Shown here in pieces: positions 4,342-7,680 of a stretch of DNA of 7,680 nt (position 1 is its first letter; every line of letters starts with the position of its first letter). The stretch spans positions 1 to 7,680 of the forward strand of contig JACREK010000133.1 in assembly GCA_016218275.1 (NCBI GenBank). Direction: 5' to 3'. The translations under genes and the position numbers were made by a program. The notes under the pieces were generated by a model, which did no database searches, was not told the DNA's origin, and saw only the letters and a program-made list of their open reading frames with translations. Origin of the DNA: Candidatus Gottesmanbacteria bacterium (GTDB lineage Bacteria; Patescibacteriota; Microgenomatia; 2-02-FULL-39-11).

Positions 4342-6501
4342 TTATGGTGTTATCGGGGGAGCAGGAATAGTAGGTTTGGCTTGGAGAGGATTTTTTAAAC
4401 TGGATGGTGAGCTCTCAATCGTTTCCAATGTTTGAGGGGTGATGACTTCTGTTGAGGCGGGAGTTTCGCTTTCAGTGGCTGCCTCCGGAGGAAGGAGATC
4501 CAGTTCTTCTTTAATTTTGGCAGAATCGGTGGAATTTGGAAAAACCAGCGCCATTGATGACTGCAGTTCTTTATAAGCTTCAGTAAATTTTTTCTGCTGG
4601 CGATAAGAAACAGCCAAATTAAAGTGGGCATTGGCAAAATCCGGTTTGAGAGAAATTGCCTGAAGGAATAAATTTTCCGCCATATCCCATTTTTGCATTT
4701 GTAAATAAAATCCGCCAAGAGATAGTCTGGTATTGGGATTGAGGGGATCGAGTTGAATTTTTTGCTGGTATGAGGTTTCCGCCCAAGCGTCTGCATCTTT
4801 GGCATAAGTAGTAAGAGAAGCATAGATTCGTGCCAGATTGTCCCAATTGACTACATTGGTACGGTACAAAGTGACGGCAGTCCTCGCCTGATCGATTGCC
4901 TGTTGAACCAGACGGGGAATCTTTTGTTTATCTTCATCTGTCAGACTTTTTTGAGCGGCAAGGGCATTGGCAAGAGCCAGATTGGTTTGAGAGAAAACTA
5001 CATGGTAACGGTCAATATAAGGATTGAGAGAAAGCGCCTGGATTTGCAGATTGTAGGCATCACTGCCCCGGTTATTTACAAGAGCATCAAGTGATTGCTT
5101 ATAAATAACTTCCGCAAAATATGCCCGTCCCCCGAAATAGGTTATCAAAATGGTAATGATTATACCGGGAAGAAGAAGAAAATAGACACTTTTTCCCAAA
5201 AAGGCAAGATCAATCGAAAACAAGTTTTTTTTCTCCGATACGAAAGCAAGAAGAAGAATGGTCAATATAAAGACAGACATACTTGAGGGAAGGAAGACTT
5301 GGAGGATGAGGGAGAAGAGAAGGGGGAGAATAAAGGGTAGATATCCACTTTTTATAAGTTTTATAACTTTTATAATTATTATAAAAAATATAATTGCCGC
5401 AATTGCTCCTGTCTCTGTTGCCAGATTTAATATAAATGATGATGAGGAAGTAAAAATGATATTCCAGACGGGTGTTTGATTTATCAGAAGAGGTTTTCCA
5501 AGCGAAAACGCGGTAAGGAAATTGGATGGTCCAACCCCAAGGAGCATAGTCTTGAGATTTTTAAGTATTTCCAAAAAGATTATCCAACCGAAGCTAAGCG
5601 GTAAAATTATGGGTTTTTGATCTGTAAAAAGATGTATGGCAAGAAAGATGGTTGTGCCGCCGATGAGAAGAAGGGAGAGGAAATAGAGAATCATTCCTCC
5701 ACCCCAGGGGTGGTGTTGCGCCTGCGGCACACCCCTGGGGTGTTCCCTTGCCGCGGTGTCTTTAAGACCTTCTGATTCCTCCACCTGGAAGGAGTCCTTC
5801 GGCCTTCGCCCGACGGAGTCAAGGCTTCGGCCGACGAAGTCGGGCCACCTTCCAGGTGTCTTATCTCTTTCGTCACCCGCGTTTAAATTAGAGGTGGTTA
5901 AAGGTAGCAGATTTATTACTACTTTTGATAATAGATAGATAGTTATAACAGAAAGAAACATTGCAGTAGAGAGAAGTGATCCGGCCGGAGTGAAAGAGTT
6001 TTTAGGGAGGATGCCGGTATACATGCCGATCACATAGAGACAGAGGAAAACAGCGTCAAAGACTAATATATTCATGAATACCTCACCCTTACCCTCTCCT
6101 TGTAGGAGAGGAGAGAAAGAGGTGAGGTTTTCTTTCCTTGCGTCACCAGCAAGAATATTAATAAGCAATAGATAAAGTACGAATCCGGATACTATCGCCG
6201 TAGTCGCGAGTGGCGTAGTGAGAGCGATACTTAAGTTAGGAGATTGAAACAGTGTGGAAACAGCCGCAATGCTGCTTAGGAAAAAAAGAGAAAGAGAAAA
6301 AGTGCCGGTTACTGCCGCAAATCTGCGCTGGTGAACAATCTTTAAAGTAAAAAGAATAAGAAGAATAACGACTGTAATCACCAACAAAGCCATCTTATTG
6401 TATTCGTAGGATTCGGATGTAATATACAGGAAAAAGATAGGAAAAAGAAAGACAAAAATTTTTACAGTTAATCTAAGCAGGCGATCCATCGTCGTTAACA
6501 T
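4342..6501 (-). CDS. O-antigen ligase/polymerase-like membrane protein with C-terminal TPRs
   Basis: About 719 residues. Roughly ten to twelve hydrophobic segments span residues 10-450 and contain the Wzy_C-like stretch LLGVGPSNFLTAF ... INQTPVWNIIFTSSSSFILNLATETGAIA (from about 318). The family joins or polymerises lipid-linked glycans on the outer face of the membrane. TPR-like helices follow (about 465-650; DAWAETSYQQKIQLDPLNPN, WDMAENLFLQAISLKPDFAN, AHFNLAVSYRQQKKF), then a Pro/Thr/Ser-rich tail of about 50 residues. The chosen ATG (6501-6499) overlaps the pilin stop by 7 bp and has AAGG 9 nt upstream, suggesting translational coupling. Other in-frame ATGs are at 6534 (no ribosome site seen) and 6489. 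Two stretches, about residues 124-142 and 211-270, are encoded by palindromic repeats and expand loops between membrane segments. Ligase versus polymerase, or another glycan role, cannot be decided. Confidence 0.85.
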   Translation of the reverse strand: MLTTMDRLLRLTVKIFVFLFPIFFLYITSESYEYNKMALLVITVVILLILFTLKIVHQRRFAAVTGTFSLSLFFLSSIAAVSTLFQSPNLSIALTTPLATTAIVSGFVLYLLLINILAGDARKENLTSFSPLLQGEGKGEVFMNILVFDAVFLCLYVIGMYTGILPKNSFTPAGSLLSTAMFLSVITIYLLSKVVINLLPLTTSNLNAGDERDKTPGRWPDFVGRSLDSVGRRPKDSFQVEESEGLKDTAAREHPRGVPQAQHHPWGGGMILYFLSLLLIGGTTIFLAIHLFTDQKPIILPLSFGWIIFLEILKNLKTMLLGVGPSNFLTAFSLGKPLLINQTPVWNIIFTSSSSFILNLATETGAIAAIIFFIIIIKVIKLIKSGYLPFILPLLFSLILQVFLPSSMSVFILTILLLAFVSEKKNLFSIDLAFLGKSVYFLLLPGIIITILITYFGGRAYFAEVIYKQSLDALVNNRGSDAYNLQIQALSLNPYIDRYHVVFSQTNLALANALAAQKSLTDEDKQKIPRLVQQAIDQARTAVTLYRTNVVNWDNLARIYASLTTYAKDADAWAETSYQQKIQLDPLNPNTRLSLGGFYLQMQKWDMAENLFLQAISLKPDFANAHFNLAVSYRQQKKFTEAYKELQSSMALVFPNSTDSAKIKEELDLLPPEAATESETPASTEVITPQTLETIESSPSSLKNPLQAKPTIPAPPITP
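5352..5375. repeat. 9-bp tandem array (TTATAA core) inside the ligase-like gene
   Basis: TTATAA starts at 5352, 5361 and 5370 with an exact 9-bp period. The minus strand reads IIIKVIKLIKSG at the cytoplasmic end of a membrane segment. The core resembles the array at 3134-3167, but the protein sequence differs. Confidence 0.75.
5693..5864. repeat. Two adjacent palindromic elements inside the ligase-like gene
   Basis: Element one (5693-5768) starts ATTCCTCCACC. It carries a perfect 13-bp inverted repeat CACCCCAGGGGTG (5700-5712)/CACCCCTGGGGTG (5730-5742) and ends GGTGTCTTTAAGAC. Element two (5775-5863) starts ATTCCTCCACCTGGAAGG and ends CCACCTTCCAGGTGTCTTA, with nested TCGGCC/GTCGGGC palindromes in the loop. 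Together they add about 60 polar residues (from NAGDERDK to HPWGGG) between two membrane segments without breaking the frame. Both ends of element two are repeated exactly, inverted, at 7350-7418. Confidence 0.85.
6080..6128. repeat. Palindromic insert inside the ligase-like gene
   Basis: ACCTCACC (6080-6087) pairs with GGTGAGGT (6121-6128), and CTCTCCT (6094-6100) with AGGAGAG (6104-6110). The minus strand reads LTSFSPLLQGEGKGEV, a polar loop between hydrophobic segments. CCTCACCC/CCCTCTCC palindromes of this kind are widespread dispersed repeats in bacteria (general knowledge). Confidence 0.75.
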
Positions 6502-7265
6502 GGCGGGCAACCTTGGTTGCTGCCGCATGTCCAATGCAGATATAAATTATCATATAAACATTTTTCCTGAGCTACACAAAATGCTCCCGCAGGAGGAGAA
6601 GAAGCTCCGCACCAGCGGTTACAGCAGCATTCATTGTTGGTACATGTTCCGGGGACTGTAGTAGGTGTGGGGGCAGGTGTAAAAGTAGGTGTGGGTGTGC
6701 CTCCGCCTCCGCCTCCGCCGCCTTCGCCTTGGGTAGGGAAGACATCGCTGCCTCCGCCTGTGCCATAAATTGAAGGAAGTCCGGCGAGCATGACCAGATT
6801 GGGGCTATGGACGACATAACTGTAATCTCTGGTTCCCATAGTAGGCGGAGCGCAGCCGTCCTTGCAGCCTACTCTTTCAATATCCGGATCGCCGCTATTT
6901 TCCAGTTTGGCATAGATGATATAATACAAACCGGTGTTGTCAGCATAGTAATAATATTGCCGGTTTGGCGCTAATGGATCTTTGGGTAGAGAAGAAGTAT
7001 AAGGCAGAAAAGGTTCTCCCCAAAGGGCTTCGGTGATATTGCCGTTTACATCGCTTCCTGGATATTTTTCTTTATCATTATAATAATCTTCCAATACCCT
7101 TACCATCTTATTCAGATCAGTTTTCCTTTTGCTGTCTCGGGCTTTCTGGAGAGCGCCTTTAATATTGGTAATCAGACTGATACCGGCTAGAATGGCGATA
7201 ATAGTGACGACGATTAAGATTTCGGCCAGAGTGAAGCCGGCAAGTTTGCGGGAGGGGTAGGGCAT
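6495..7265 (-). CDS. Type IV pilin/GspG-like pseudopilin with Cys-rich C-terminal extension
   Basis: A class III signal is clear: basic leader MPYPSRKLAG, predicted prepilin-peptidase cleavage after Gly10, then FTLAEILIVVTIIAILAG with Glu at mature position 5. The segment GALQKARDSKRKTDLNKM continues the long N-terminal helix. YPG (68-70), a LWGEPFLPYTSSLPKDP block (81-97) and YYYYADN match the GspG/major pseudopilin plan, so the product should be assembled outside the membrane into a pilus-like fibre. The chain then departs from the family: poly-Gly (182-189), a PTPTFTPAPTPTT linker (191-203) and a tail with ten cysteines in the last 49 residues, including CCC (213-215). Two further Cys (134, 138) lie in the core. 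The start fits the leader length; no strong ribosome site is visible. It overlaps the downstream ligase-like gene by 7 bp, so the two are probably co-transcribed. Confidence 0.9.
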   Translation of the reverse strand: MPYPSRKLAGFTLAEILIVVTIIAILAGISLITNIKGALQKARDSKRKTDLNKMVRVLEDYYNDKEKYPGSDVNGNITEALWGEPFLPYTSSLPKDPLAPNRQYYYYADNTGLYYIIYAKLENSGDPDIERVGCKDGCAPPTMGTRDYSYVVHSPNLVMLAGLPSIYGTGGGSDVFPTQGEGGGGGGGGTPTPTFTPAPTPTTVPGTCTNNECCCNRWCGASSPPAGAFCVAQEKCLYDNLYLHWTCGSNQGCPPC

Positions 7266-7317
7266 ATAGAAAAATTATGAACCAATCCGTGGATTTTTTC
7301 CAGTAGTAAAAAGGGCA

Positions 7318-7345
7318 GGTATACCCAACTAACGTGAATTTGCAA
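7318..7345 (-). promoter_or_regulatory. Weak candidate promoter for the pilin gene
   Basis: Minus-strand TTGCAA (7345-7340) and TATACC (7323-7318) are 16 nt apart, about 50 nt before the pilin start. The -35 hexamer is part of a direct repeat that flanks the neighbouring palindromic element. Both hexamers deviate from consensus. Confidence 0.25.
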
Positions 7346-7416
7346 GTCTTAAGACACCTGGAAGGTGGCCAGCTTGTCCCGAGCGAAGTCGAGGGAGACT
7401 CCTTCCAGGTGGAGGA
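7346..7416. repeat. Palindromic element (CCACC-stem family) upstream of the pilin gene
   Basis: CACCTGGAA (7355-7363) pairs with TTCCAGGTG (7403-7411). The 21 bases at 7350-7370 and the 22 at 7397-7418 are exact inverted copies of 5843-5863 and 5775-5796, while the loop differs (TGTCCCGAGCGAAGTCGAGG). A 10-bp direct repeat GAATTTGCAA flanks it at 7336-7345 and 7415-7424, possibly a target-site duplication. Confidence 0.85.
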
Positions 7417-7431
7417 ATTTGCAAACTCGAG

Positions 7432-7530
7432 TATAATGGGTGTACTCCCGATACCTGGGGTGCCAAGCCCATGTACCAGAACGGTACAGGGCCATGAACC
7501 GACTGATTCATTGGCTAGTCCACCCGACGG
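7432..7530. other. Unidentified structured segment with branched fold
   Basis: The segment can fold as a closed branched structure: GGGTG (7438-7442)/CACCC (7521-7525), GCCAA (7462-7466)/TTGGC (7511-7515), GCCC-GTACC (7467-7477)/GGTAC-GGGC (7483-7492) and ATGAA (7494-7498)/TTCAT (7507-7511). A perfect TATAAT (7432-7437) precedes it on +, but no matching -35 is seen. It does not match tRNA, tmRNA, SRP RNA or RNase P signatures that I know. It could be another dispersed repeat, a leader of the pilin transcript on -, or a small RNA. Confidence 0.35.
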
Positions 7531-7585
7531 GAAGGTGAGGGTGAGGGCTGAAACTATTGCTTCTGCGGGGCGTTGTAGTGCGAAA

Positions 7586-7607
7586 TCAAAGGACCGTCCC
7601 TATTGTC
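7586..7607. repeat. Possible small REP-like sequence (GGACCGTCC core)
   Basis: The imperfect palindrome GGACCGTCC is followed by CTATTGTCTTA just beyond the stop of the partial minus-strand gene. GGGACGGTCC-containing repeats are common in many genomes, but no second copy exists in this window, so support is weak. Confidence 0.3.
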
Positions 7608-7680
7608 TTACTTTTTTCTTCGGGTGAGGGAAGGAAGAGCTAGTATAACGAAAACCAACCCTATTAGGATTAAAATGAGA
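7608..7680 (-). CDS. C-terminal end of a membrane protein (partial at window edge)
   Basis: An open minus-strand frame enters from the right edge and ends at TAA (7610-7608). The 23 visible residues, LILILIGLVFVILALPSLTR then RKK, form a hydrophobic helix followed by a basic cytoplasmic tail, a usual C-terminus for an inner-membrane protein. It precedes the pilin gene on the same strand by 342 bp. Too short to assign a family. Confidence 0.6.
   Translation of the reverse strand, partial: LILILIGLVFVILALPSLTRRKK

Noticed and set aside
4395..4846. 142- and 75-residue minus-strand frames
   Set aside because: Shadow frames of the TPR region of the ligase-like protein, with low-quality composition.
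5691..5938. Short frames on both strands inside the ligase-like gene
   Set aside because: GC-rich palindromes leave several frames open by symmetry. The ligase-like frame has membrane segments and TPRs on both sides, so it is the real one.
6502..6534. Longer N-terminus for the ligase-like protein (ATG at 6534)
   Set aside because: No ribosome site is visible, the extra residues are polar and overlap the pilin tail by 40 bp; the ATG at 6501 overlaps by only 7 bp and has AAGG upstream. The choice is not certain.
7329..7511. 60-residue minus-strand open frame upstream of the pilin
   Set aside because: Made of the palindromic element (RSLPRLRSGQAGHLPGVLR); no sign of a real protein.
7432..7620. 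Known structured RNA (tRNA, tmRNA, SRP RNA, RNase P RNA)
   Set aside because: None of the conserved sequence signatures of these RNAs is present on either strand, so only an unidentified fold is reported.
7334..7627. 97-residue plus-strand open frame
   Set aside because: Starts inside a palindromic element, crosses the structured segment and overlaps the end of the partial minus-strand gene. Composition is repeat-like.

Overview
The window looks like part of a small-genome candidate-phyla-radiation (Patescibacteria) chromosome, most plausibly from the Microgenomates side. This rests on a low-GC coding background, a GspG-like pilin with a Pro/Thr linker, an O-antigen-ligase-like protein fused to TPRs, a GT-C-like membrane protein with a conserved extracytoplasmic tail, and an unusually dense load of short palindromic repeats. 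The taxonomic call is inference. No rRNA, tRNA, CRISPR array, transposase or phage gene is visible.

Layout: a repeat module (1-120) sits in front of a PLP-binding YggS/PROSC-type gene on + (128-850). This gene converges on a polytopic membrane protein on - (930-2750). A 222-bp divergent promoter region full of repeats (2751-2972) separates that protein from a family 2 glycosyltransferase on + (2973-3995). A 346-bp gap made almost entirely of palindromic repeats (3996-4341) follows. Then comes a minus-strand group: the 3' end of a membrane-protein gene at the right edge (7608-7680), a 342-bp repeat-rich spacer, a type IV pilin/pseudopilin gene (6495-7265), and an O-antigen ligase-like/TPR gene that overlaps it by 7 bp (4342-6501).

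Genes 2-5 point to the cell envelope: sugar transfer at the membrane (GT2, GT-C-like, Wzy/WaaL-like) and a surface pilin. YggS is housekeeping (PLP homeostasis).

The strongest signal is not a gene. Palindromic elements lie inside reading frames without breaking them: one in yggS, at least three in the membrane protein and two in the ligase-like protein. Relatives of some of these sit in the intergenic gaps. One element family keeps its ends while its stem sequence changes in a compensated way. Separately, every short tandem array noticed inside a coding region has a 9-bp period (five arrays), whereas the arrays between genes have an 8-bp period (three arrays). Together these resemble, in behaviour but not in sequence, the Rickettsia palindromic elements that insert in frame into genes.
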